Assembly (NCBI GenBank): GCA_035709005.1
Contig: DASTFB010000008.1
Location: 1-64,000 of the forward strand
Source of the DNA: Candidatus Methylomirabilota bacterium
GTDB lineage: Bacteria > Methylomirabilota > Methylomirabilia > Rokubacteriales > CSP1-6
DNA: 64,000 bases
Direction of reading: 5' to 3'
Every line of letters starts with the position of its first letter. Position 1 is the first letter of the stretch. Positions 32,704 through 41,486 of the stretch are shown here, one piece after another. The translations under genes and the position numbers were made by a program. Below the pieces are notes generated by a model that was not told the DNA's origin, did no database searches, and was given only the letters and a program-made list of their open reading frames with translations.

Positions 32704-34122
32704 TCACGGCACGGCACGCGTGGCGTCGTTCAGAAGCGCTTGTTCGGCGGCGGTCTCGCCGGAGTGGATGCAGTCCGCGATGCCGACCCCCCGGTAGGCG
32801 GAACCGGCCAGCAGCAGGCCGGGCGACGACTCCAGGCGCCGGGCGATCGCCTCCAGCGTCCGCAGGTGACCGACCACGTACTGGGGCATCGCGGCCGGGT
32901 GCCGGACCACCCGCACGAGCATGGGATCGCCGGCGACGCCGAGCGCCGCGGCCAGCTCCTCGCGCGCCAGCCGGACCAGCTCGTCGTCACTCGCCTCGAG
33001 CACGCCGGCGTTCAAGGCGCCGCCGAGGAAGCAGCGGAGCAGGACGTGTCCGGCGGGGGCCCGCCCCGGGTACTTCACGCTGGAGAACGTGCACGCCAGC
33101 AGCGCGCGACCTTCTACCCGCGGCACCACGAACCCGAAGCCGTCGAGCGGATGGCGGATGGCGGCGCGCGGGTACCCGAGCGAGATGGTCGCCGACGAAG
33201 CGTACGGGATGCCCTGCAGGAGGCTGGCCAGCTGGGGATCGACGTAGCGGAGCAGACGGCTCGCCGCGTGGCCCTCGACGGCGGCGATCACGCGATCCGC
33301 CTCGATGACCGACCCGCCACCGTCGACAGCCCAGCTCGCGCCGCGCCGGACGACGCTGTTGACGCGCCGCTCGAGCTGGACGGCGCCCGCCGGCAGCCGG
33401 GCGGCCAGGCCCTGCACCAGCTCATTCATCCCGCCACTCAGGGTGACGAAGAGGCTCCAGCGCGCCCCGCTGCTGCCGGAGGCAGCCGGCCCGCCCCGGC
33501 TCGCCCGCCAGAGCCCGATGATGAGGCTGCGTCGAACTCGCTCCAGCTCGAGGAAGCGCGGCATCGTCGCTCTCAAGCTGAGCTCGTCGGGGTCGGCGGT
33601 ATAGATGCCGGCCACCAGCGGCTGGGCCACGCGCTCCAGCGCCTCGCGCCCCAGGCGGCGACGCACAAATGCCCCCAGGCTCTCGTCGGCCCCGGCCGCG
33701 CCGCGGGGCAAGAGCAGATCGAGAGCCATCCGGGCTTTGCCCGGCCAGGACAGGAGCTGCGAGGCGAGGAACGGACGTACCCGGGTGGGCGCCAGGAGCT
33801 GGAATCCCTCGGGCAGCGGATGCAGTCGGCCGTGGAACCACACGAAGGTGCGCCGGAAGCGGTCGTCGGTCCCGACCAGGCGGTGCTCCAGGCCCAGGCG
33901 CCGGCACAGGGCCAGCCCCCATGGCTTCTCGGAAAGGAACGAGTCGGGCCCAGCCTCGACGAGGAAACCGTCCACCCGCTCGGTCTCGATCGTGCCCCCC
34001 AGGCGCTCCCGAGCCTCGAGGACGGTAAGCTCGAGCGAAATACCGCGCTCGCGAGCCAGCTCGACGGCCCGATGCGCCGCCGCCAGCCCCGCGATGCCTG
34101 CGCCGATCACAACCAGCCTCAT
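32704..34122 (-). CDS. hemY: Protoporphyrinogen oxidase (oxygen-dependent, HemY/HemG-PPOX type)
   Basis: A 472-residue FAD enzyme that oxidises protoporphyrinogen IX (or coproporphyrinogen III) in late heme synthesis. FAD motif VVIGAGIAGLAAAHRAVE at residues ~4-21, followed by EARERLGGTIETERVDGFLVEAGPDSFL (family hallmark, in pieces), LSGGMNELVQGLA near 240 and the C-terminal FAD contact LLLAGSAYRGVGIADCIHSG. The ATG at 34120-34122 overlaps the ferrochelatase stop by 4 nt, completing a hemE-hemH-hemY operon. Coproporphyrinogen-oxidising activity (as in the Gram-positive route) cannot be excluded. Confidence 0.95.
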   Translation of the reverse strand: MRLVVIGAGIAGLAAAHRAVELARERGISLELTVLEARERLGGTIETERVDGFLVEAGPDSFLSEKPWGLALCRRLGLEHRLVGTDDRFRRTFVWFHGRLHPLPEGFQLLAPTRVRPFLASQLLSWPGKARMALDLLLPRGAAGADESLGAFVRRRLGREALERVAQPLVAGIYTADPDELSLRATMPRFLELERVRRSLIIGLWRASRGGPAASGSSGARWSLFVTLSGGMNELVQGLAARLPAGAVQLERRVNSVVRRGASWAVDGGGSVIEADRVIAAVEGHAASRLLRYVDPQLASLLQGIPYASSATISLGYPRAAIRHPLDGFGFVVPRVEGRALLACTFSSVKYPGRAPAGHVLLRCFLGGALNAGVLEASDDELVRLAREELAAALGVAGDPMLVRVVRHPAAMPQYVVGHLRTLEAIARRLESSPGLLLAGSAYRGVGIADCIHSGETAAEQALLNDATRAVP

Positions 34123-35123
34123 CCCCGCCCAGCCCCACCGGACGGCCGCGCCGACGACCCGCCGGCCACGTGACGGCGGACGACATCGGCGAGCGCAGCG
34201 ATGAACGCGGGGTGGTCGTTCACGGCCTGTGCGCGGTGCAGCGTCAGGGCCGCCGCACGGGCGGTGGCGCGCGCCTGCACGTCGAGGTCGTAGAGCACCT
34301 CCACGTGATCGCACACGAAGCCGATCGGCGCCACGACGACGTGCCGGACACCCTCGCCGGCCAGCGCGCGGAGGACGTCGTTCACGTCGGGCTCGAGCCA
34401 GGCCTTGCCGGGGCTACCGCTCCGGCTCTGGTAGGCCAGTGACCATCGGGCGTGGCCGAGCCGGGTGGCCACCTCGCGCGAAGCCGCCGTGAAGTCGGCG
34501 ACGTAGGGCGAGACCGCCGCCATGGCGACCGGGACGCTGTGGGCGGTGAAAACCAGCGGCGTCGCCGCGCGCGCGGGCGCGGGCACCTGCTCGAAAGCCT
34601 GACGACAGCGGTCGGCCACCGCGTCGGCGAAGCCGGGATGGTCGAACCAGGCGGGGGCGAAGACGACGTCGGGGGCGTCAGGAGTTTCCGCTCGCGCCCG
34701 GGCGACGTCGGCCATGTAGCGCTCCCACGAAGCCTCCGTCCGAAGGGCGGAGAGGATCACGCCGAGCACGCGCCGACACCCCTGCCTGGCCATCGCCGCC
34801 AGGGTGTCGCGCAGCCAGGGGCGCCAGTTGCGCATCCCCACGAACACGGGGAGCGCCAGCCCCTCGGCGGCCAGCCGCGCGCCCAGGGCGCGCCCCTGTG
34901 CCTCGGTCAGCTCGTTCAGCGGCGAGCGACCGCCTGGCATCTGCTCGTAGTGGCGGGCCACTTCTTCGAGTCGCGCCGGCGGAATCCCTCGGCCACGGGT
35001 GACCGTCTCGAGGAAGGGGCGGATCTCGTCGGGCGTCGTGGGGCCGCCAAACGCGATCAACAGCACGGCGTCGATTGCAGCGGGGCCCGCCCGCTCGGTC
35101 AGCTCCGAGGATGGCCTGTTCAA
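34119..35123 (-). CDS. hemH: Ferrochelatase
   Basis: A 334-residue enzyme inserting ferrous iron into the porphyrin. Conserved features are AVLLIAFGGPTTPDEIRPFLE at the N-terminus, GMRNWRPWLRDTLAAM, the metal-site histidine in FTAHSVPVAM, SLAYQSRSGSPGKAWLEP, and the second site Glu in GFVCDHVEVLYDLD. The longest frame starts with TTG at 35121-35123 and no in-frame ATG or GTG occurs before the conserved strand, so TTG is the probable start. It lies between hemE (25 nt upstream) and hemY (4-nt overlap). Confidence 0.95.
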   Translation of the reverse strand: MNRPSSELTERAGPAAIDAVLLIAFGGPTTPDEIRPFLETVTRGRGIPPARLEEVARHYEQMPGGRSPLNELTEAQGRALGARLAAEGLALPVFVGMRNWRPWLRDTLAAMARQGCRRVLGVILSALRTEASWERYMADVARARAETPDAPDVVFAPAWFDHPGFADAVADRCRQAFEQVPAPARAATPLVFTAHSVPVAMAAVSPYVADFTAASREVATRLGHARWSLAYQSRSGSPGKAWLEPDVNDVLRALAGEGVRHVVVAPIGFVCDHVEVLYDLDVQARATARAAALTLHRAQAVNDHPAFIAALADVVRRHVAGGSSARPSGGAGRG

Positions 35124-35148
35124 GGTGCGGCGTGGTTCCGTTGTATCT

Positions 35149-36186
35149 TCACTTGGAGCTGAGGTCGTGGACCATGTCGACCAGGGCCCGAACGTGGTCC
35201 ACCGGCGTCTGGGGAAGCACGCCGTGACCGAGGTTGAAGATGTGTCCGGGTCGGCCGCCGGCGCGGGTCAGGACGTCCCGGGCGCGCTGCTTGAAGAGGA
35301 CCGGCGGGGCCAGCAGCGCGGCCGGATCGAGATTGCCCTGCACGGCGACGTCCGGACCCAGGACACTCCAGGCGGCATCGAGATCCACGCGCCAGTCGAG
35401 CCCGATCACGTCGCCGCCCGCATCACGCATGCACGGCAACAAGCCGGCCGTCCCCGTGCCGAAGTGGATGATCGGTACACCGGGCGTGACCTTCTCCAAC
35501 AGGGCGCGCACGTGGGGCTGGACGAACGCCCGGTAATCGGCCGGGCTGAGGACGCCCGCCCAGGAGTCGAAGAGTTGGACGGCCTGGGCGCCCGCGGCGA
35601 TCTGGCCGTTGAGGTAATGGGCCGTCGCCTCGCCGAGCAAGTCCATCAGCCGGTGCCACCCCTCGGGCTCCTCGTACATGAACCGCTTGACGTGCAGGTA
35701 GTCGCGCGAGGGACCGCCCTCGATGAGGTAGGAGGCCACGGTGAACGGGCCGCCGGCGAAGCCGATGAGGGGGAGCCGGCCAGCAAGCTCGCGCACGACC
35801 GTGCGGACGGTTTCGAAGACGAACGGCACGGCCGTAGCCGGGTCGATGGGCGCCAATCTCTCGACCTGGGCGCCGGTACGGATGGGCCGCTGGATCACGG
35901 GCCCTTCGCCTTGGGCGAACTCGAGGCCGACGCCCAGCGGCTCGATCAGCAACAAGATGTCGGCGAACAGGATGGCGGCGTCCACACCCAGCCGGTCGAT
36001 GGGCAGCAGCGTGACCTCGGCGGCGGCGGCCGGATCGCGGCAGAGCTCGAGAAACCCGTGGCGAGCGCGGAGGGCACGGTACTCGGGGAGGAAACGACCG
36101 GCCTGGCGCATGAGCCACACCGGTGTCACCGGCGTGGGCTCGCGGCGTGCGGCCCGCAAGAGGAGCGGGGTTTCCGGGGCAGGCAC
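35149..36186 (-). CDS. hemE: Uroporphyrinogen decarboxylase
   Basis: A 345-residue TIM-barrel enzyme that decarboxylates uroporphyrinogen III to coproporphyrinogen III. The substrate-binding motif VWLMRQAGRFLPEYRALR is at residues ~22-39; further matches are LLPIDRLGVDAAILFADI, GFAGGPFTVASYLIEGG, VQLFDSWAGVLSP and HFGTGTAGLL. GTG start at 36184-36186. It is the first gene of hemE-hemH-hemY and is divergent from the ThDP enzyme gene; the 67-nt gap must carry both promoters. Confidence 0.97.
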   Translation of the reverse strand: MPAPETPLLLRAARREPTPVTPVWLMRQAGRFLPEYRALRARHGFLELCRDPAAAAEVTLLPIDRLGVDAAILFADILLLIEPLGVGLEFAQGEGPVIQRPIRTGAQVERLAPIDPATAVPFVFETVRTVVRELAGRLPLIGFAGGPFTVASYLIEGGPSRDYLHVKRFMYEEPEGWHRLMDLLGEATAHYLNGQIAAGAQAVQLFDSWAGVLSPADYRAFVQPHVRALLEKVTPGVPIIHFGTGTAGLLPCMRDAGGDVIGLDWRVDLDAAWSVLGPDVAVQGNLDPAALLAPPVLFKQRARDVLTRAGGRPGHIFNLGHGVLPQTPVDHVRALVDMVHDLSSK

Positions 36187-36253
36187 GTCGGACAGGGTCG
36201 CATCCGGGCACCCCTGGAATCAAGGGTCGGCGGGGTTTATGATCGCCGCCACT

Positions 36254-37924
36254 ATGCCATTCATCTCCGGCAAGCAGGCGTTCTTGAGAATCCTCCGTGA
36301 CGAGGGTGTCTCGGTGATGTTCGGCAATCCCGGCACGACCGAGCTGCCCCTGATGGACGGCCTCGCCCGCCAGGCCGACATCCGTTACGTGCTCGCGCTC
36401 CAGGAGGCGCCCGCGATCGCGATGGCCGATGGCTACGCCCAGGCCAGCGGTGGCCTGGCCGCCGTCAACGTGCACGTCTCCCCTGGCCTGGGCAACGCGA
36501 TGGGCATGCTCTACGACGCGTACAAGGCCGGCTCGCCGCTGCTGCTCACCGCGGGCCAGCACGACCAGTGCTTCACGGTGACCGAGCCGATCCTCTGGTC
36601 GGATCTGCCCCCGGTGGCCCGGCCCTACGTCAAGTGGTCGACCGAGGCGCATCGGCTGGAGGACCTGCCGCGCATCGTGCGGCGCGCGGTGAAGACCGCG
36701 CTGGCCCATCCGACCGGGCCCGTGTTCCTCTCCTTGCCGGTGGACGTGCTCAACGCGGAGCGCGACGTCGATCTCGGCGCCTCCACGCGAGTGGCCCCGC
36801 GGCTGGTCGGGGACCGCGCGGCGATCGAGGAGGCCGCCCGGCGGCTGGTCCGCGCCGAACAGCCCCTGCTGGTGGCCGGAGACGCCGTCGCCCACTCGAA
36901 CGCGCTCGCCGAGCTGGTCGAGCTGGCCGAGCTGCTGGGGGGGCCGGTCGTGACCGAGGGTGTGGCCTCCACGTGCAGTTTCCCCTTCTCGCACCCGCTC
37001 TACAGCGGATCGTTCCCCCGCCTGGCCCCGCCGATCCGGGCGTTCCTCATGCGTTACGACCTGCTCTGCTCGATCGGCGGCGATCTCTTCACGCTCTCGC
37101 TGCCGTCCGATGTGGAGCCGGTGCCCCATGGCCTCGACATCATCCACATCGACGTCGATCCGTGGGAGATCGGCAAGAACTACCCGGCGGCCGTCGGCAT
37201 CCAGGGCGATCCCAAGGCCACGCTGCCCGAGCTGAGCGAAGCCGTGCGCCGGCTCACGGGCAAGGCCGGACATCCGCATGCGGCCAAGCGCCGGGAGGCG
37301 GTGGCGCTGGCGTTTGCGACGGAGCGGGCGGAGCTGGAGCAGAAGGCGCAGCGGGGAGCCGGTCAGAATCCGATGCCGGCGCTGAGCCTGGTCCACGCCG
37401 TGGCCCAGGCGACGCCGCCCGGCGCGACGATCATCGACGAGACGATCTCGTCGGGGGCTGGGGTCCGTCACTTCTTTCGCTGCGAGGACGCCAAGAGCTT
37501 CTTCGGCCTGCGCGGCGGCGGAATCGGCTGGGGACTGCCGGCGGCGCTCGGCGTGAAGCTGGCGCTCCCCGACCGCCCGGTGATCGCGCTCATCGGCGAC
37601 GGCAGCGCGATGTACACGTGCCAGGCCCTGTGGACCGCCGCCCGCGAGTCGCTAGCGGTCGTCTACGTGATCTTCAACAACGCGTCCTACCGGATCCTCA
37701 AGCAGCGCACCCACGCCCTCAAGGGCTTCTCGGCCGAGGACGATCACTATGTCGGCATGGACCTCGACCGGCCCCTCATCGACCACGTGGGGCTCGCCCG
37801 CTCGCTGGGGGTGCCCGGCGAGCAGGTGGACAAGGCGGCCGACGTCGGTGCCGCGCTCGCCCGGGGGCTCAAGAGCGGCGGGCCCTATCTCATCGACGCC
37901 CGCCTCGATTCCGCGTTCAAGTAG
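36254..37924 (+). CDS. Thiamine-diphosphate enzyme, benzoylformate decarboxylase-like
   Basis: A 556-residue three-domain ThDP enzyme. The activating Glu sits in LALQEAPAIAMADGYAQA (residue ~48), the central domain binds no obvious FAD signature, and the ThDP/Mg motif is IGDGSAMYTCQALWTAA with NNASYRIL downstream (residues ~450-485). SSGAGVRHFFR and GGGIGWGLPAALGVKLA are typical of the MdlC/benzoylformate branch rather than acetolactate synthase. It probably decarboxylates an aryl or branched 2-oxo acid. I prefer ATG 36254; ATG 36239 is in frame but lies in a TATGAT -10-like box (36238-36243). Confidence 0.87.
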   Translation: MPFISGKQAFLRILRDEGVSVMFGNPGTTELPLMDGLARQADIRYVLALQEAPAIAMADGYAQASGGLAAVNVHVSPGLGNAMGMLYDAYKAGSPLLLTAGQHDQCFTVTEPILWSDLPPVARPYVKWSTEAHRLEDLPRIVRRAVKTALAHPTGPVFLSLPVDVLNAERDVDLGASTRVAPRLVGDRAAIEEAARRLVRAEQPLLVAGDAVAHSNALAELVELAELLGGPVVTEGVASTCSFPFSHPLYSGSFPRLAPPIRAFLMRYDLLCSIGGDLFTLSLPSDVEPVPHGLDIIHIDVDPWEIGKNYPAAVGIQGDPKATLPELSEAVRRLTGKAGHPHAAKRREAVALAFATERAELEQKAQRGAGQNPMPALSLVHAVAQATPPGATIIDETISSGAGVRHFFRCEDAKSFFGLRGGGIGWGLPAALGVKLALPDRPVIALIGDGSAMYTCQALWTAARESLAVVYVIFNNASYRILKQRTHALKGFSAEDDHYVGMDLDRPLIDHVGLARSLGVPGEQVDKAADVGAALARGLKSGGPYLIDARLDSAFK

Positions 37925-37952
37925 CGCCCGCTCGTTCCAGAGGAGGAGACCC

Positions 37953-39029
37953 ATGAAGCCGTTCCAGCTCCCGCGATGGCGGTTCATCAGCTGCTGCGGT
38001 CACCACTGGGGCCATCGGCCACCCGTCGCCGAGCCGGCCGAGAGCGCCGGCCGGCGCGCGTTTCTCAAGACGGCCTCGGCCGGCGCCGCCGGGCTGGCCG
38101 CGCTGGGCACCCTGCCGCGCGCGGCGGCCGCGCAGGTGCGAGTCTTCCCCCCACCCCCGCCCGCGGTGAGCCCCATCGAAGGATTGATCGACTTCCACGT
38201 GCACTCGGCGCCCGACGTGTTCGGGCGGGCGATCGACGACGACGAGTCGGCCGCCCTCTACATGGCGCGCAAGGCCGAGGCCGTCGTCCTCAAGAACCAC
38301 GTGGTGTCCACCGCCGGCCGGGCGTTCCTGCTGCGCAAGCACACCCCCGGCCTCAAGGCGTTCGGCGGGGTCGTGCTCAACGGCGCCCTGGGCGGCATCA
38401 ACCCCGATGCCGTGCAGTGGATGTGGCGCATGCAGGGCGGCTACGGCCGTCTGGTCTGGTTCCCCACCTTCGACGCCGACAACCACGTCAAGCACTTCAA
38501 GGACGCGCCGGAAGGCATCAAGGTGGTCGGCGGCGACGGCAAGGCGTTGCCGGCCGTCCGTGAGGTACTGAAGGTCTGCGGTCAACAGAAGCTGGTCGTC
38601 TGCACCGGCCACGCCTCGCCCGTCGAAGCGCTGGCCATCATCGAGGCCGCCCGCGACGCCGGCTGCGACCGCATCGTGGTCACCCACGCCGAGTTCGAGG
38701 TCGTCAACATGTCGGTCGAGCAGATGAAGAAGGCGGCCGCCATGGGCGCCAAGCTGGAGATCTGCGCCATGGGGCCGTTGATGGGACCCAGTGCCCACCT
38801 GGCCTGGATGCGCCACTGGCGTCAGGTCACGTACAAGGAGTCGGCCGAGCACGTCAAGGCGGTGGGGGCCCAGCACTTCGTCCTGTCCACGGACCTGGGG
38901 CAGACCGGCAACCCGTCGCAGCCGGACGGCTACGCGATGCTCGTGGCCGGTTTGCTGGGGCAGGGCATCACGAAGGATCAGATCAAGGTGATGGGACGGG
39001 AGACGCCCGGCAAGCTGCTCATGGGTTGA
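37953..39029 (+). CDS. Tat-exported DUF6282-type amidohydrolase-like protein
   Basis: A 358-residue metallo-hydrolase-like protein. A twin-arginine signal is present around residues 32-58 (GRRAFLKTASAGAAGLAALG), so the folded protein is exported. The mature domain begins with IDFHVHSAPDVFGRAIDD, the HxH metal site of amidohydrolase-type barrels, and later VVCTGHASPVEAL, IVVTHAEFEVVNMS and FVLSTDLGQTGNPSQPDGY supply further His/Asp ligands. ATG is preceded by AGGAGGAG. It is 28 nt after the ThDP enzyme and 20 nt before an LLM oxidoreductase, suggesting one catabolic operon. Substrate unknown. Confidence 0.82.
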   Translation: MKPFQLPRWRFISCCGHHWGHRPPVAEPAESAGRRAFLKTASAGAAGLAALGTLPRAAAAQVRVFPPPPPAVSPIEGLIDFHVHSAPDVFGRAIDDDESAALYMARKAEAVVLKNHVVSTAGRAFLLRKHTPGLKAFGGVVLNGALGGINPDAVQWMWRMQGGYGRLVWFPTFDADNHVKHFKDAPEGIKVVGGDGKALPAVREVLKVCGQQKLVVCTGHASPVEALAIIEAARDAGCDRIVVTHAEFEVVNMSVEQMKKAAAMGAKLEICAMGPLMGPSAHLAWMRHWRQVTYKESAEHVKAVGAQHFVLSTDLGQTGNPSQPDGYAMLVAGLLGQGITKDQIKVMGRETPGKLLMG

Positions 39030-39049
39030 GACCGAGCGGGCAGATCGCG

Positions 39050-39988
39050 ATGGCCATGAGCTTCGGCATCCACGTCGGCCACATGGGGGGGCCGCTCGAC
39101 GAGATGCGGCGACTCTGGAGGTTTGCCGACGAGCGAGGCTTCGACTGGTTCTCGGTCTCCGACCACTTCCAGGAGTCGCCGCCACAGGGGGGCGAGATCG
39201 ACTGCTTCGAGTCCACCACCATCATGGCGGCGGCGGCCCTGGAGACCCGCCGCGTGCGGATCGGCTCGCTGGTCTACAGCGTCCTCTACCGCAACCCGGG
39301 CGTCTTCGCCTCGGCCTTGACCTCCATCGACCACCTCTCGGGCGGACGGGTCGATTGCGGCCTCGGGGCCGGCTGGCACGAGCTGGAGACCCGGGCCTTC
39401 GGCCTGCCCTTCCCGTCCATCGGCACGCGCGAGGACATGCTGGAGGAGTACGTGCAGTGCCTCCGCCTGCTCTTCGATCCGGCCGTCAAACGCGCCGATT
39501 TCAGCGGCACGCATTTCCGGCTCGAGCACGCGCCCAACAATCCCAAGCCGCTGCAGCCGCGACTGCCCATCTGGATCGGCGGCGGGGGCGAGAAGCGCAC
39601 GCTCCGCGCGGCGGCCCGCCACGCCGACGGCTGGAACGCGCCCTATCTGGGCCCGGAGGCCTGGAAGAAGAAGAGCGACGTGCTGGACGCCTGGTGCGAG
39701 CGGCAGGGGCGCGACCCGCGGAGTATCCAGCGCAGCGTCAATGTCGGCTTCTATCTCGGGGCCGACGCCAGGGGCGCCGCCCGCGGCGAAGCGCTGTTCC
39801 AGACGCACTACGGCAAGGACCCCCGGGCGCGGACGGGGTTCCTGCGCGGGACGCCCCCGGACATCCTGCCGATGATCGCGGCCTATCGGGAGGCCGGCGT
39901 GCAGCGGCTCAACATCGCCTTCCGACAGGGCCCCTACGACTGGGACGCCCTGCACCGCTTCGCCGAGGAGGTCGTGGCCAAGGCCTGA
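39050..39988 (+). CDS. LLM-class (F420/flavin-dependent) oxidoreductase
   Basis: A 312-residue luciferase-like monooxygenase-fold protein. Matching segments: FADERGFDWFSVSDHFQ, TRRVRIGSLVYSVLYRNPGVFASALTSIDHLSGGRVDCGLGAGWHELE (in pieces, residues ~65-115), LPIWIGGGGEKRTLRAAARHADGWN and the terminal DALHRFAEEVV. This pattern is the F420-dependent LLM subgroup; F420 or FMN cannot be told apart here. ATG at 39050 (ATG 39056 also possible). It follows the exported amidohydrolase closely and is itself followed by a decayed transporter gene. Confidence 0.9.
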   Translation: MAMSFGIHVGHMGGPLDEMRRLWRFADERGFDWFSVSDHFQESPPQGGEIDCFESTTIMAAAALETRRVRIGSLVYSVLYRNPGVFASALTSIDHLSGGRVDCGLGAGWHELETRAFGLPFPSIGTREDMLEEYVQCLRLLFDPAVKRADFSGTHFRLEHAPNNPKPLQPRLPIWIGGGGEKRTLRAAARHADGWNAPYLGPEAWKKKSDVLDAWCERQGRDPRSIQRSVNVGFYLGADARGAARGEALFQTHYGKDPRARTGFLRGTPPDILPMIAAYREAGVQRLNIAFRQGPYDWDALHRFAEEVVAKA

Positions 39989-39995
39989 ACCGGTC

Positions 39996-40301
39996 AAGGC
40001 CGGCCTGGTGGCGAGTCCGGCCCGGCCGGGCGGGAACGTCACCGGCCTCACCCTGTTGTTCGTGGACGAGGGCGGCCTGATGGCGTACGGGCCGAGCCGG
40101 CCCGACCTCTACCGGCGTACGGCGGCCTACGTAGACATCTCTACGCACGCTGGCCGTGTCAACAGCGACTCGGGGCCAAGCCGGCCGATTTGCCCGCGAC
40201 CGACGAAGTTCGAGTTCGTCATCGACGTCAAGGCCGCCCGGACGCTCGCTCTCGCCATCCCGGCGACGGTGCTGGTCCGCGCCGATCAGCCGATCGAGTA
40301 A
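39996..40301 (+). pseudogene. Decayed ABC_sub_bind-type substrate-binding protein gene
   Basis: The region keeps recognisable fragments of the TrpX/ABC substrate-binding family: VASPARPGGNVTGLTLL joined directly to GGLMAYGPSRPDLYRRTAAYVD, and then, after a scrambled stretch, PTKFEFVIDVKAARTLALAI and ADQPIE before the stop. About 170 residues between the first two pieces and the whole N-terminus are missing, and the linker (GAKPADLP in another frame) shows that indels have broken the frame. It is a gene remnant, not a functional gene, and fills most of the 367-nt gap before the citrate synthase gene. Confidence 0.85.
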
Positions 40302-40355
40302 GTTGCGCCGCTGGGCCCCTCGGTCTACCGTAGAGCCCTCGATGAGGAGAATCCG

Positions 40356-41486
40356 ATGACCGAGGGAGGCGGCCTGATCCGCGGGCTGGAAGGTGTAGTC
40401 GCCGCCGAGACCCGGCTGTGCGATCTCGACGGCGCCAACGGCCGCCTGGCCTACGGCGGCTACGACATCGACGACCTGGCCCGCCGGGCCACGTTCGAGG
40501 AAGTCGCCCACCTGCTCTGGCACGGCGAGCTGCCGACCCGCGCGCAGCTCGATCGGCTGCAGGCCGAGCTCGTGGCGGCCCGCCCCGTGCCGCGTGAGTT
40601 GCTGCAAACGTTCGTCCTCATGCCCCGGGCCACCGATCCGATGCGCACGCTCCAGGCGGCGGTGGCCATCCTCGGCATGCACGACCCGGACGCCACCGAG
40701 AACACGCACGAGGCCAACCTGCGCAAGGCGGTCCGGCTGACCAGCCAGCTCGCCACCGCGATCTGCGCGCAACATCGAATTCGCGGCGGCCAGGAGCCCG
40801 TGGCGCCGGTCAAGGATCTCGGCCACGCCGCCAACTTCCTGTACATGCTGACGGGCGAGCGGCCGACCCCGGTCACCACGAAGGCCTTCGACGCGAGCCT
40901 CACGCTCTACGCCGAGCACGAGCTGAATGCCTCCACCTTCACCACCCGGGTCATCACCTCCACCCAGTCCGACATGCACTCGGCGGTGGCGGGCGGGGTG
41001 GGCGCGCTCAAGGGCCCGCTGCACGGCGGGGCGGGCGAGGCGGTGATGCGCACGCTGATGGAGATCGGCGACGTCGCCGACGTCGAGCGCTTCACGGAGC
41101 AGGCGCTGGCCACCCGGCGTCGGCTCATGGGCTTCGGCCATCGGGTGTACAAGGCGGGCGACCCGCGGGCGGCGATCCTCAAGGGGATGGCCGAGGAGGC
41201 CTGCCGGCAGTCCGGGCAGTTCAAGTGGTTCGAGATGGCCGTGCGGCTGCACGAGCGGATCAACCGGGCCAAGGGCCTGATCCCCAACGTCGACTTCTAC
41301 TCGGCCCCACTCTTCTATTCGCTGGGGATCGCCGTCGACCTGTTCACGCCGGTCATCGCGGCCGGCCGCGTCGCCGGCTGGACGGCCAACATCATCGAGC
41401 AGCACCGCGACAACCGGCTGATCCGGCCCCGGGGGGACTATCAGGGGCCCGGCCGCCGCGCCTGGCTGCCCCTCGAGAAGCGATGA
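40356..41486 (+). CDS. Citrate synthase / 2-methylcitrate synthase family
   Basis: A 376-residue citrate synthase-fold enzyme condensing an acyl-CoA with an oxo-acid such as oxaloacetate. Short-type (no N-terminal beta extension). Catalytic residues are present: His in LYAEHELNASTF, His in GFGHRVYKAGDPR, and Asp in PNVDFYSA; the GPLHGGAGEAV loop is typical. ATG at 40356 follows GAGGAG. It opens a closely packed operon whose next genes are aconitase and a PrpF-like isomerase. This company makes a methylcitrate-type reaction plausible, but the sequence alone does not separate acetyl- from propionyl-CoA use. Confidence 0.9.
   Translation: MTEGGGLIRGLEGVVAAETRLCDLDGANGRLAYGGYDIDDLARRATFEEVAHLLWHGELPTRAQLDRLQAELVAARPVPRELLQTFVLMPRATDPMRTLQAAVAILGMHDPDATENTHEANLRKAVRLTSQLATAICAQHRIRGGQEPVAPVKDLGHAANFLYMLTGERPTPVTTKAFDASLTLYAEHELNASTFTTRVITSTQSDMHSAVAGGVGALKGPLHGGAGEAVMRTLMEIGDVADVERFTEQALATRRRLMGFGHRVYKAGDPRAAILKGMAEEACRQSGQFKWFEMAVRLHERINRAKGLIPNVDFYSAPLFYSLGIAVDLFTPVIAAGRVAGWTANIIEQHRDNRLIRPRGDYQGPGRRAWLPLEKR

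Noticed and set aside
36239-36253. ATG 36239 as start of the ThDP enzyme
   Set aside because: It falls inside the TATGAT -10-like sequence and adds only five unconserved residues; ATG 36254 fits the family start better.
36254-37924. Acetolactate synthase large subunit
   Set aside because: No small regulatory subunit nearby, and the motifs around the catalytic Glu and ThDP site fit the benzoylformate-decarboxylase branch better.
40008-40301. A functional 97-residue protein
   Set aside because: Its parts match separate regions of a ~300-residue ABC binding protein with a large deletion and shifted linker; it is a remnant.
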